Assembly: GCF_037038585.1 (NCBI RefSeq)
Contig: NC_092559.1
Coordinates: forward strand, 19,888,488 to 19,952,487
Length of the DNA stretch: 64,000 bases
Direction of reading: 5' to 3'
From: Patagioenas fasciata
Lineage: Eukaryota > Chordata > Aves > Columbiformes > Columbidae
A program made the translations under genes and the position numbers. Positions 47,396 to 55,772 of the stretch are shown one piece after another (position 1 is the stretch's first letter; each line of letters starts with the position of its first letter). Below the pieces are notes generated by a model that made no database searches, had not been told where the DNA came from, and saw only the letters and a program-made list of their open reading frames with translations.

Positions 47396-47560
47396 TTAGC
47401 CAGGCGGCCAGCCCAACTCACAACCACCTAGAATAGGTAGATGTACGCGACAGACAGACTGCCCACACTCAGGCCCTTCATCCACAACCATCCGGAATCC
47501 ATTGGTCAGGCCCAGGTGAGCAGCACGCTTCTTGCCCACAATCATTAAATGCCTAAGAAG
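47396..47560 (-). CDS. HINTW: HINTW, last coding exon
   Basis: Fifty-four codons and a TAA stop (47396-47398). It is preceded by a good 3' splice site (ttccttctccag) and starts in phase 0. The protein follows the HINT1 C-terminal half: a His-Leu-Met-Ile-Val-Gly-Lys-Lys block at residues 4-11 of the exon and a Trp-Pro-Pro-Gly end. HINT1 is a small nucleotide hydrolase of the histidine-triad family; its active site is a His-x-His-x-His block near the C terminus. Here that block (exon residues 38-42) is Arg-Val-His-Leu-Pro, so two of the three His are gone. This loss is the known feature of HINTW, a W-linked, female-specific paralogue expressed in early gonads. Catalysis is therefore unlikely. 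Confidence 0.9.
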   Translation of the reverse strand, partial: LLRHLMIVGKKRAAHLGLTNGFRMVVDEGPECGQSVCRVHLPILGGCELGWPPG

Positions 47561-48378
47561 CTGGAGAAGGAAGTACAGAACCATAAATAAATAAAATAAA
47601 AAGCCACACGCAAAGAGGAGAAAGGGCACGAAGGGAAGGAATGAGAACAGATAACCACACAGAGAAACCAGTTAGCCCATTCCTACCAATTCAACCATTG
47701 CGCTTCAAATTACTGTCTGTCCACCCACCTGCAACTGACATTTTCCAAGCAAAGCTACAAAGACCGATTATGCACACCACTGTGGGGGAAAAACAGAGCT
47801 ATGCCATTTTCTTCAGGCTAGACACTAGCAGGCTGCATAACAGTCACAAAAGCTAAGTTTGTCTCTGGGTTAAAGCCCCCATTATAACTTCAGGCAACAT
47901 AAGCAATTCTGGTGCAAAATAAACTTTAGGCTGCCTTTTGCATGGGTTTACAGAGTCTTTGAACTTGACTTTCATAGCTAAAAAAAAAACATCCAGCACC
48001 TCTCAGCCAGTTTTGCCCTTCCTCACCCCTGACCTACCAAAGACCCCAAGCCATTTTCTCCGTATTAGAAAAAGTACTACTAGTAGTAGTACTCTTACTC
48101 TATAAACCATGACAAAAGGCATCAGACTGCGCTCCGAAACAACGCTGCATTTTGCACCAGAAGTACATACTCAGAGGTGAGCATTGCTTTATATCACTGC
48201 TTTTAGTCAAAAAGCTCAATTGCATTGCAAGCTAGAGGCAAGAAACTATAGCGTCAGAAAACCCAAAATAGCCTGTTGTGCCCTATCAAGAAGAAAAGAG
48301 GGGATAGGAAAGAGTCTAATAAATTAGGAACTATTTACAGGTACAGTTTAGCATACAAAAAGCTTCCACAGTACTTAC
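47561..48378 (-). other. HINTW intron 2
   Basis: An 818-base intron with a gtaagt donor (48378-48373) and a pyrimidine-rich acceptor ending ag (47562-47561). Phase 0 on both sides, at the same place as the second intron of HINT1. No insertion is seen in it. Confidence 0.85.
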
Positions 48379-48483
48379 AGAGTCACCAGAATCTTCTGCT
48401 TCAGATAACCTGATAATTGGTTCCTTAGGCATGGCTAGAAAAAGTGTCCAAGCTTGGGGTGAAAGACCATGGAACGCAAGGCA
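48379..48483 (-). CDS. HINTW: HINTW, middle coding exon
   Basis: Thirty-five codons, phase 0 at both ends, acceptor tcttcctccag and donor gtaagt. It starts Cys-Leu-Ala-Phe-His and keeps Ser-Pro-Gln-Ala, the opening of HINT1 exon 2, but several surface positions and the Lys-Lys-His block of HINT1 are changed. No stop interrupts it. Together with the last exon it gives 89 residues of a 126-residue-type protein; the first exon (about 37 codons in HINT1) is not found in this window. Either it lies beyond the ERVs upstream or this copy is truncated. In the chicken the gene exists in many W copies, so this could be one of several. Confidence 0.88.
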
Positions 48484-49063
48484 CTGGAGGAAGAGTAAAC
48501 AGTTAAAATGTAATTGGCTTCAGAGAAAGGTAATAGCTTAAGCAAATCAATATGCCGCACTGGACTTGTACAGCAGCAGATTACCAGATAGCCCAAACGT
48601 TGATTTTTCTTATGTGACATTAATACTTTCTATATGCATAATAAAACACATTTACAGAGTCCCCTCTAGAAGTGGGATTCAGCATGCAAGACAATGGGGG
48701 CAAGGAAATGGGCCAGTCCTTCAGATTAGCAACCTCCACTATGTTTTCATTTGGGTTGATTGTTTCTTAAGCAGCTTTTCTATTCAATGCGGTCCACGCA
48801 GAGGCAGGAGACAAATGGCTTAACTCAATCAGCAAATAATTTAGCAAAGTGGAAGATCAGCGGCCACTCATTTTCCATGGTACAGGGGGAGCTCAAGTAT
48901 GGAATGAAAGCATAATCGCAGAAAAAATAATAAGAAAAATAAGAAAAGCTGTAATTCTTTGCTTTAATAATCCAGTTTTGGGCTTCAGAACCAAAGCCTA
49001 GCACATCAGAGCTGTGAAATCTCTATAATACTATTATGAGGCACATCAAGCCCTGCATTTCTC
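48484..49063 (-). other. Probable HINTW intron 1, proximal part
   Basis: About 580 bases upstream of the middle exon with no repeat recognised and no sequence that reads like HINT1 exon 1 on the minus strand. Confidence 0.6.
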
Positions 49064-49595
49064 TGTTGGAAAGTAAAATGTGGGAAAGCAAGATGTGCGG
49101 TTCCAGTCATCTGGATGATAAAGGAAGATCAATACTAACATGACCATCTGGACAGTCGAAGACATAATACTAACATAATAGCATATAAAGGGCCTTGGAC
49201 AGATTACTTTGAAGTACGTTTCTCGTAATTGTAAAAAGTTATAGCCCAGACTCGTGACAATGGTATCTCGGGCCAGATAACCGCCCCCAAGTGCATGGGA
49301 TGTGTGAATGTCCTTGGGCCGGGTCTGTGAATGAGTGGAACAACAAGTGAGACAAACATCACATGAGTTTAGTGTGTTCTTAATAACAATTAGTGGAAAA
49401 GCACCTTTTTGTAAACATCTTAGTCCAGGCCTGTACCTGTAAATCCTATAAATTGTCAATGGTGAATAAAGAAGGCAGCCTAGGCCTAGGTCAGCTCTCT
49501 GCTTGGCCAGGCTCTGCGCTCCTTCCTGAACAAGATCTCTGCCTCTGCGTGAATTTCTGTCTGCGTCCTGGTACGTGTCGTTCCTAATCGACGCA
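49064..49595 (+). mobile_element. Solo LTR-C with perfect 6-bp TSD in HINTW upstream region
   Basis: From tgttggaaag to atcgacgca, 532 bases, flanked by tttctc at 49058-49063 and 49596-49601. A TATA-like gcatataaagg lies near 49181 and aataaa at 49465-49470. It is oriented against the HINTW reading direction. Confidence 0.93.
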
Positions 49596-49626
49596 TTTCT
49601 CCTATGTGGAACCAACTCATTACGGT

Positions 49627-50030
49627 TGTGAAAAATATGATAATGATTTGTGCTAAGTGGAAAATTCTGCTAAGCTGCAGAAATGACTCTTGTTGACCAA
49701 ATAAGGCATGGCACCTGTTTAATTTGGAAAGATTGTTACAGTTGGTCGTTGGGCAAACTGTTGTGAGGGGGGACACTGAGGAAGAAGGAACTCTTCAGCC
49801 ACCAATGAGAAAGAGAGAAGACCCCTAGTGACAACCAACCACGGAGTCTGAGTGCAAGAAGGACTAGCCGAGGCAATAAAAAGAGTTCATCAGAAACCTA
49901 AGGCATGCATGTTGGCAGAGCGCAGACTCCCCATGCACCCAGTGCTGTTTTGCTTATGCTTTAATGAACACGTTTTTAATGAGTTGTATTAAACGTTGTT
50001 ATTCATGAGGAAAAAGCGTGAGTTATTTCA
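49627..50030 (+). mobile_element. LTR-D, 5' LTR of class I-like provirus
   Basis: From tgtgaaaaatatg to agttatttca, 404 bases. Has aataaa near 49878 and attaaa near 49989. A primer-binding-like site follows after two bases. Confidence 0.85.
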
Positions 50031-50032
50031 AC

Positions 50033-50050
50033 TGGTGACCTCGATGTGAC
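50033..50050 (+). other. Primer-binding site of LTR-D provirus
   Basis: tggtgacctcgatgtgac: first seven bases as in the tRNA-Trp site, three differences later. Either a decayed tRNA-Trp site or another tRNA. Confidence 0.7.
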
Positions 50051-50421
50051 AACCTTGGATAGCTCTGTGTTACCCCAGGTTCAAGGGGGGCGCCTCACTT
50101 TAATAGTGGCTCTTGGACTCGGGTGTGCGAAGAGCTACCAACGTTATTCAAAATTAAAGCATAAGCAAAAGAATTGAGCTCCCTCCCTCCGAATTACAGC
50201 AGTACACCCGTAATTCAAGGTGCACGAAGACCCCGGCAGAAACAGCGGACTGTAAGCACTGCCGGGTTGGGTGGTCTAAATGGTGCTGAATGTGTGAGAC
50301 ATTAATGCAGTTATGAAGCGAGTGCGGAGTCCTTCTAGGTGCGGTTCCAACACCCCGCGAGGGGCTTGGCCACCGAAGGGACGAAGCGAAAGGACAAAGG
50401 AGTGAAAGAGCACCATTTGGG

Positions 50422-50832
50422 ATGGGCCAGGGAAAGAGTAAATCCTTAAGTTCTCCTTTCTGGGATCCCCTAGAGGGATCCCAAGAGAAGTTTACGGGAT
50501 CTCCAGAGAGATCCCAAGCGGGACTAAATCCCAAGAGGTCAAGAGGGAGCGACCTTCCAGGTATACCCCCAGACAGTCCCCTGGGGATGATGTTAGAGTC
50601 CTGGAGAATCCCAGGTCTTCAGGACCCTAGAAAGGGTGGTCCCAAGAGGTCGAGAGGGAGCGACCTTCCAGGTATGCCCCCAGACAGTCCCCTGGGGATG
50701 ATGTTAGAATTCTGGAAAGATGAGGAAAGTACAAGGGAAAAAAGTAAAGAAAAGATGATCCAATATTGTATGGTTGAATGGGCCAAAGAAGAAATTAGGC
50801 CAGAGCATTTATTTTGGCCCATTTTTGGATAA
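50422..50832 (+). pseudogene. gag: Class I-like gag start with in-frame tandem repeat
   Basis: Open frame of 136 codons that starts Met-Gly-Gln-Gly, a likely N-myristoylation start as in retroviral matrix proteins. It contains a 111-base tandem repeat (from 50530 and from 50641) that duplicates a Pro/Gly-rich stretch of about 37 residues with the frame kept. Short gggatccc-type motifs are also repeated before it (50460-50520). Frame ends at 50832; the rest of gag is in other frames or deleted. Confidence 0.75.
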
Positions 50833-50984
50833 TTTGACGATTGGATGTGTCAAGCTTTAAATTTATATGTAAACAGAAAGGAGTCTTTTAGTCAAGAAGA
50901 GAGTGATTATGTTTCATGCTGGAAAGGAAGTTTGAGAACTGTAGGAATATATGTATTTGAGAAAAAGGATAAACGTACTCGGGA

Positions 50985-51383
50985 GTGGACCCCCCAGTTT
51001 GTAGCAAAATCCTGAGGAGATATAAGAAAGAAACTAGAAAAACTCGAAGAGATGAGGAGAAACAAAGAGCAAAGGAAAAAATCTTAGTAGCCGCAGTAAG
51101 GGAGAGTCAAAAGAAAGAAAAAAAAAAACAAAAAAAAAAAAACAAAAAAAAAAAACCTGCCCTCGTAGTGGAAGCAAAGGGAGAACCCTTTAAAGTTCCC
51201 ATACTGGATAATGTGGAAATTGAATCTGAAAAAAGAATTTACCCAGAGGCTGAAAATAATCTATTGGGGAGAGATTTAATTGTGGCATCAGGCATGACTA
51301 TAGAAATTGAACAGGGAACATTAAAAGTAAAACTTTATGTGTTAACACCGCAGGACAAAGTTAAAATCAACCATATATATTGA
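50985..51383 (+). pseudogene. Gag-protease remnant with A-rich expansion
   Basis: Open frame of 132 codons. Its first half is Lys/Arg-rich and includes an A-tract at 51118-51157 giving a Lys/Asn run. Its second half has a Leu-Leu-Gly-Arg-Asp-Leu block, which is like the C-terminal end of a retroviral protease. The protease active site and all of RT are missing. Confidence 0.6.
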
Positions 51384-52127
51384 TTCAAAGTATGCTTACA
51401 TAGTAGTTCACACATTTGGGAAAATTTGGAAAGAGAGAGGGTTAATAAATACCCAAGGAAAGGAATTAGTACATCAAGAACTAGTGGTTAGAGTTTTATA
51501 GGTCCTTAGAGGATCATCAGCAGTAGCAGTAGTCCATGTAAAAGGACATCAGAGAGGAACCAGGTTTAAAATTAGAGGAAACAACTTGGTGAATCATGAA
51601 GCTAAACAGGCAGCAATGTTATCTTTAAAACCTATTGTCCTACAACCTCTAAGAGACAAACAAACAAAAAGGCAGAGAAAAAGTTCACTATAAAAGAAAA
51701 AGCAAAATTAGAGAATATAGGTGCAGAATTCAAGAATGGGGGATGGTTTTTTTTTTTACCAGATAGTAGAGAGATGGTCCCCAAAAATTAAGTTAGGGGA
51801 ATTCTAAATTTACTACATCAGAAAACTCATTGGGGAAACAGAGCTCTCTGTGATCAGTTTTTGAAGTGTTTTGGATGTTTTGGGATATTTGAAATAGCTA
51901 AACAAATTACGTATGGGTGCTTGACTTGTCAAAAAGTAAATAAAGTAAGTATGAGAAAATCACCCGCAGGGGGAAGAAAAACAGCATAGATCTTTTGAAA
52001 GGATTCAAGTGGATTATACTGAATTGCCCAAAGTGGGAATATATAAATACTTATTGGTTATAATAGACTAACTAACGCACTGGGTGGAAGCCTTTCCTGC
52101 CATGAGAGCAACCGCCTAATTTGTAGA
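51384..52127 (+). pseudogene. pol: Class I-like RNase H and integrase remnants
   Basis: RNase H second half (Asp-Ser-Lys-Tyr-Ala block near 51381-51396, His-Gln-Arg-Gly near 51545) is followed by the integrase zinc region (a Cys-x-x-Cys at about 51922) and the first core strand (52000-52110). Several stops. At about 52128 the sequence switches to ERV-B. The stretch 51946-52127 is nearly identical to 58177-58360. Confidence 0.8.
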
Positions 52128-52997
52128 AAACTTGCTGAACTCTGCGAGATACTGTTCCTTATTAACCTGTTTTCTTTGTAGGTATCTGTTTAAGCACATT
52201 ACAGTTTAAATAAGTGCCTGTTACATGGTACAGTAAGTTCACAGACTGCTAAATCATGAGAATCCATTGACTGAATATGTACATTTTGTGATTATACAGA
52301 AGATTTTGTGATTATACAGAAGACCGTGAGCTCTTTACTGCGTGAATGTGATGATAATATTTTGTGTGTGACAGCTGTTACTTTTCTTTCTAGCATGCTA
52401 GCTTTATTCCAGTATCCAGACTTGTGCAACTCTGTGATAGGCTGTGTCTCATCTCAATGTGCTGGATTTGGCTCTTTTGTATGCACACCAAGTAAAGAAT
52501 CCTGGTTTTGGAATAACAGTTGTAGCACACCAGGTGAGACACTAATAAAAGCCTTGCCCAGTCCAGCTTGTTGCGGTGGTGGGGGGGCGGGTGCCGACTG
52601 GGCTCCAGCGCGCACTGACCTGTTTTGTCAGGGAGACCCAGAGGCACCTCTACCTGGCTGAGCAGTAAGCAGTTCAAAGGTGCAATGCAAAAACTGAGAT
52701 ATTGTCTTGAATATGTGTAACTGTGATCTATCTGCATATTTGACCTTGGTATTTGGTTTTCATATCTGAGTTCAGCATTTTAATTTGCATATTTATATTC
52801 GGTACCAAAAGAATTTTGTTTGGGGAGATAATTATAAAATGGGAACCGATTCCGCTACTAAAATACCACCTTGCTCCCCTCTTAGGATGCATCCTTATAC
52901 ATTAGAGTAATTGCTCTTATTGCTATTTAATAAAGTTGAGACCAGAAAAGAAGTGAGGTTGTTAAACTCTGATTCGCATTGAATTTGTGTGTTTGTT
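52128..52997 (+). pseudogene. ERV-B copy 2, 3' internal region
   Basis: Joins the class I integrase remnant abruptly. It contains the end of small frame 1, a splice-acceptor-like tttctttctag, the Cys-rich frame, and a non-coding tail up to the polypurine tract. Confidence 0.75.
52364..52661 (+). CDS. ERV-B Cys-rich small frame, copy 2
   Basis: About 98 codons in phase with the copy at 55.1 kb: hydrophobic start, Cys-rich middle with a Trp-Phe-Trp block, a Cys-Cys-Gly-Gly stretch and a Pro-Leu-Pro-Gly end at 52661. No ATG at the start in this frame; a spliced message would be needed. Unknown function. Confidence 0.45.
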
Positions 52998-53021
52998 GGA
53001 GGAATGGGAAAGAAAACTAAA
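52998..53021 (+). other. Polypurine tract of ERV-B copy 2
   Basis: Purine-rich run ending in ctaaa directly before the LTR start at 53022. It would prime plus-strand DNA synthesis. Confidence 0.75.
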
Positions 53022-53360
53022 TGTGGAGGGGTTTGGTTAGATGGAGATATGTTGTTGAATTAGTCAGGCCCAAAGGAATCTCAAGGCCACTTTGAGAAGC
53101 TGAGAACAGAATCTGCTGTGAGAAAGAGAGAGGGGCGTTTCTTCATTAACAGGGCCTCAGCATGGCGTGAGTCATCGGACCTATCATCGGTGGGGCTCCA
53201 GCGTGTGGACTGCCCATGATACTCATTTAGCGAATCCATGCTGGGAGCGTGGATGCATGATTAGAGAATAGTTGCGTATATAAGGAGGCTTGTTTCTGTA
53301 ATAAATGGCTTTGCGTGATTCACATTGAATCGGAATGCTGAGTCCTTTATCGCTCCAACA
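53022..53360 (+). mobile_element. LTR-B shared by two tandem ERV-B internal regions
   Basis: From tgtggagggg to gctccaaca, 339 bases, TATA box at 53277-53283 and aataaa at 53300-53305. It has a polypurine tract before it and a primer-binding site after it, so it is the 3' LTR of copy 2 and the 5' LTR of copy 4. Confidence 0.93.
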
Positions 53361-53362
53361 AA

Positions 53363-53380
53363 TGGTGACCCCGACGTGAT
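53363..53380 (+). other. Primer-binding site, tRNA-Trp
   Basis: Perfect 18-base match to the tRNA-Trp complement, two bases after the LTR. Confidence 0.94.
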
Positions 53381-53554
53381 ACTCCAAACGGCGTCTCACT
53401 AAGATCGGGGAAAAGCCTGGAGCGGCCCAGCCGGAGGCGGATCAGCTGGACTGAGAACCGGGCGGAGGCGTACGGACATTCCGCAGATAAATTTGTTGAA
53501 GAAGTCCCCGGAAAAGGTGAGCAGCTGGGAGCAGGAGGAGGGAAGAGTGAAGCT

Positions 53555-54169
53555 ATGGGGCAAAATATATCCTCTGAGGAAGAAGTCATAGTTAAACTCC
53601 TCCTGCATATTCTCTCTATGAGAGGACTTAAATATGAAGAAAGTAACATACGTAGACTGTTGGTTCGGTGTAGAACTAACGGCTACCCGACAGAAGCTGA
53701 GAAGGTTTTTAAAATTGAACTTTGGGATGATATAGGGCAGAAATTATGGGATAAGGTTAGCAATGGAGATAAAGAAGCTAAATCATTAGCGACTACATGG
53801 AAGCTTATAATTTCCACCTTAAAAGAATTTAAGGCTGAACGGGCTGCGGTTACCAGAATTTTTGCAGCATTGCAGCTTGATAAGAACTCTAAAAATAATT
53901 GTGAAGCTTACCCGGTTCCTGTCTTTGATACCTTCTCTACTCCATCCCCTGCTGTGCTTTTGGCACCCCCGATACCTCAGCAGTCCGGGGTGGGGGGAGG
54001 AAAAATGCCGAGCGGGTGTCCTCCTACACTATTAGCAAACCCTGATGAGAACAGCAAGTCAAAAGGATTGGAATCAGACAACTTGCCCAAAGAACCTGTG
54101 AAAGCTGAGAATGCTAAAGTTGTAAACAAGCCCTTTTATCAATTTGTATCTGCTTTTACCACCTTTTAA
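53555..54169 (+). pseudogene. gag: ERV-B copy 4 gag, matrix region
   Basis: The best-preserved gag start: 204 codons, Met-Gly-Gln-Asn start, a helical matrix-like domain (about residues 1-100) of betaretroviral type, then a Pro/Ser/Gly-rich linker. A splice-donor-like aaggtgagc lies at about 53514 in the leader. The frame ends at 54169 and capsid resumes in another frame from 54144, so Gag is split by a frameshift. Confidence 0.87.
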
Positions 54170-54566
54170 CCCTCCAACTTCCATGAGAGAGCAGAAGGAG
54201 TCGCCGGATAAGAATTGGGCAAAAGAACTGTGTGAAAGATCAGATCAACTATTAGCGAGTGAATCCAACAGTCAGCAATATCAAGCTATGAGAGAGGTGC
54301 CTGAAACCAACAAAGCAGCCAAATCATTTGCAACTATTAATCAGGGTCCCAATGAGAATTACATGCAATTTATTGACCACCTTCAAGAGGCCATCAATAA
54401 GGAGGTTGAAAACTTGGAAGTTAAGGAAGCACTGGTGTTGAAATTAGCAGTAGAGAATGCTAACGTTTGCTATCAGCATGTTATTTGCGGGTTTTACAGT
54501 ACATATTATGTGCTCCTGTGTACTGTCTCTCTGAAAATCAAGCAACTTGTCAGGAATGTGAGTTAA
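54170..54566 (+). pseudogene. gag: ERV-B copy 4 gag, capsid region with internal deletion
   Basis: Open frame 54144-54566. The major homology region (Ile-Asn-Gln-Gly-Pro-Asn-Glu) is near residues 65-80. Compared with copy 1, about 400 bases before it are deleted between short matching sequences. The C-terminal part reads into a Cys-containing sequence that is not a normal zinc knuckle. Confidence 0.82.
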
Positions 54567-54685
54567 TTGTTTTACTAGTTGTTCTTAAGTGCACCGTGAA
54601 ACCTTCTCCCCGCTTTTCCCACTCACGCTGCAAGCAGCCCTGTGCTTCCCCCCCCCCCCCACCCCTCAAAGTTTTTACTTGCAAG

Positions 54686-54973
54686 ATGGGGTCAGGAATG
54701 ATTGTTTTCAGTTGTGTTCCTAAAAAATCAGCATTGGGAGGTGTTTTAAAACATAAGAAAGCACTCGGACAAGAAATCATTAAATCTTTTCAGACAGTTT
54801 TACAGGCGGGGCGATTTGAACTTCAACAAGCTGAGAGAGAATTAACTGATAACACACAGGTCAGAAAACTTGTTAAAGTCTGCAAGATGCTTTCCTTATT
54901 AACCTGTTTTCTTTGTGGGTATCTGTTTAAGCATGTTGCAATTTTGGTAGGCCTTTGTTATATGGTACGATAA
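54686..54973 (+). CDS. ERV-B small open frame 1, copy 4
   Basis: Ninety-five codons starting Met-Gly-Ser-Gly, the same length as the frame at 12038-12325 and only a few residues different. Middle part is Gln/Glu/Leu-rich and probably helical; the end is hydrophobic with several Cys. An upstream run of C (54650-54661) separates it from gag. No known domain. Confidence 0.48.
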   Translation: MGSGMIVFSCVPKKSALGGVLKHKKALGQEIIKSFQTVLQAGRFELQQAERELTDNTQVRKLVKVCKMLSLLTCFLCGYLFKHVAILVGLCYMVR

Positions 54974-55086
54974 GTTCACAGTCTGTTAAATCATGAGAAT
55001 CCGTTGACTCAAAATGTGCATTTTGTGATAATACAGAAGATCATGAGTAATTTAGTTCTTTACTGCATGAATGCGATGGTAAAATT

Positions 55087-55386
55087 TTGTGTGTAGTAGC
55101 TGTTATTTTTCTTTCTAGCACGCTAGCTTTATTTCGGTATCCAGACTTGCGCAACTCTGTGATGGGCTGTGTCACATCTCGATGTGCTGGATTTGGCTCT
55201 TTTGTATGCACATCAAGTAAAGAATCCTGGTTTTGGGATAACAGTTGTAGCACACCAGATGAGACACTGATAAAAACCTTGCCCGGTCCAGCTTGCTGCG
55301 GTGGCGGGGGGGCGGGTGCCGGTTGGGCTCCAGCACACACTGACCTGTTTTGTCAGGGAGACCCAGCGGTACCTCTGCCTGGCTGA
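55087..55386 (+). CDS. ERV-B Cys-rich small frame, copy 4
   Basis: Ninety-nine codons. Starts with a hydrophobic segment that could be a signal peptide or membrane anchor, then about eight Cys, a Trp-Phe-Trp block, a Gly-rich stretch and a Pro-Leu-Pro-Gly end. No ATG opens it, but a splice-acceptor-like tttctttctag lies inside the hydrophobic part. Three other copies share the Cys pattern. It could be a remnant of env, a captured exon or an accessory gene; no family is recognised. Confidence 0.48.
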   Translation: MCVVAVIFLSSTLALFRYPDLRNSVMGCVTSRCAGFGSFVCTSSKESWFWDNSCSTPDETLIKTLPGPACCGGGGAGAGWAPAHTDLFCQGDPAVPLPG

Positions 55387-55772
55387 GCAGTAAGCAGTTC
55401 AAAGGTGCAATGCAAAAATTGAGAGATTGTCTTAAATTAGTGTAACTGTGATCCATCTGCATATTTGAACTTGGTATTTGGTTTTCATATCTGAGTTCAG
55501 TATTTTAATTTGCATATTTGTATTTGGTACCATGACAATTTTGTTTGGGGAAATAATTACAAAATGGGAACCGGTTCCACTGCTAAAATTTCACTGCTAA
55601 AATTCTACCTTGCTCCCCCTTAGGATGCATCCTTGCGCATTAGAGTAATTGCTTATATTGTTAGCTAATAATTTTGAGACCAGAAAAGAATTTAAATTAT
55701 TAAACTCTGCTTTGCAAAAAAAAAAAAAAAGAAAAAAAAAAAAGAAACAAAAAAAAGAAACAAACACCTAAA
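55387..55772 (+). other. ERV-B 3' non-coding tail with A-rich expansion
   Basis: Matches 52662-53021 and 33840-34216. The polypurine tract region has grown into an A-rich stretch with interspersed g and c (55717-55765), followed by LTR-H. Confidence 0.7.

Noticed and set aside
48435..48620. Minus-strand 61-codon frame overlapping the middle HINTW exon
   Set aside because: It is in another frame than the HINT1-like reading and crosses the splice acceptor.
55087..55386. WAP or defensin-type domain for the Cys-rich frame
   Set aside because: Spacing of Cys does not fit the four-disulfide core or defensin patterns.
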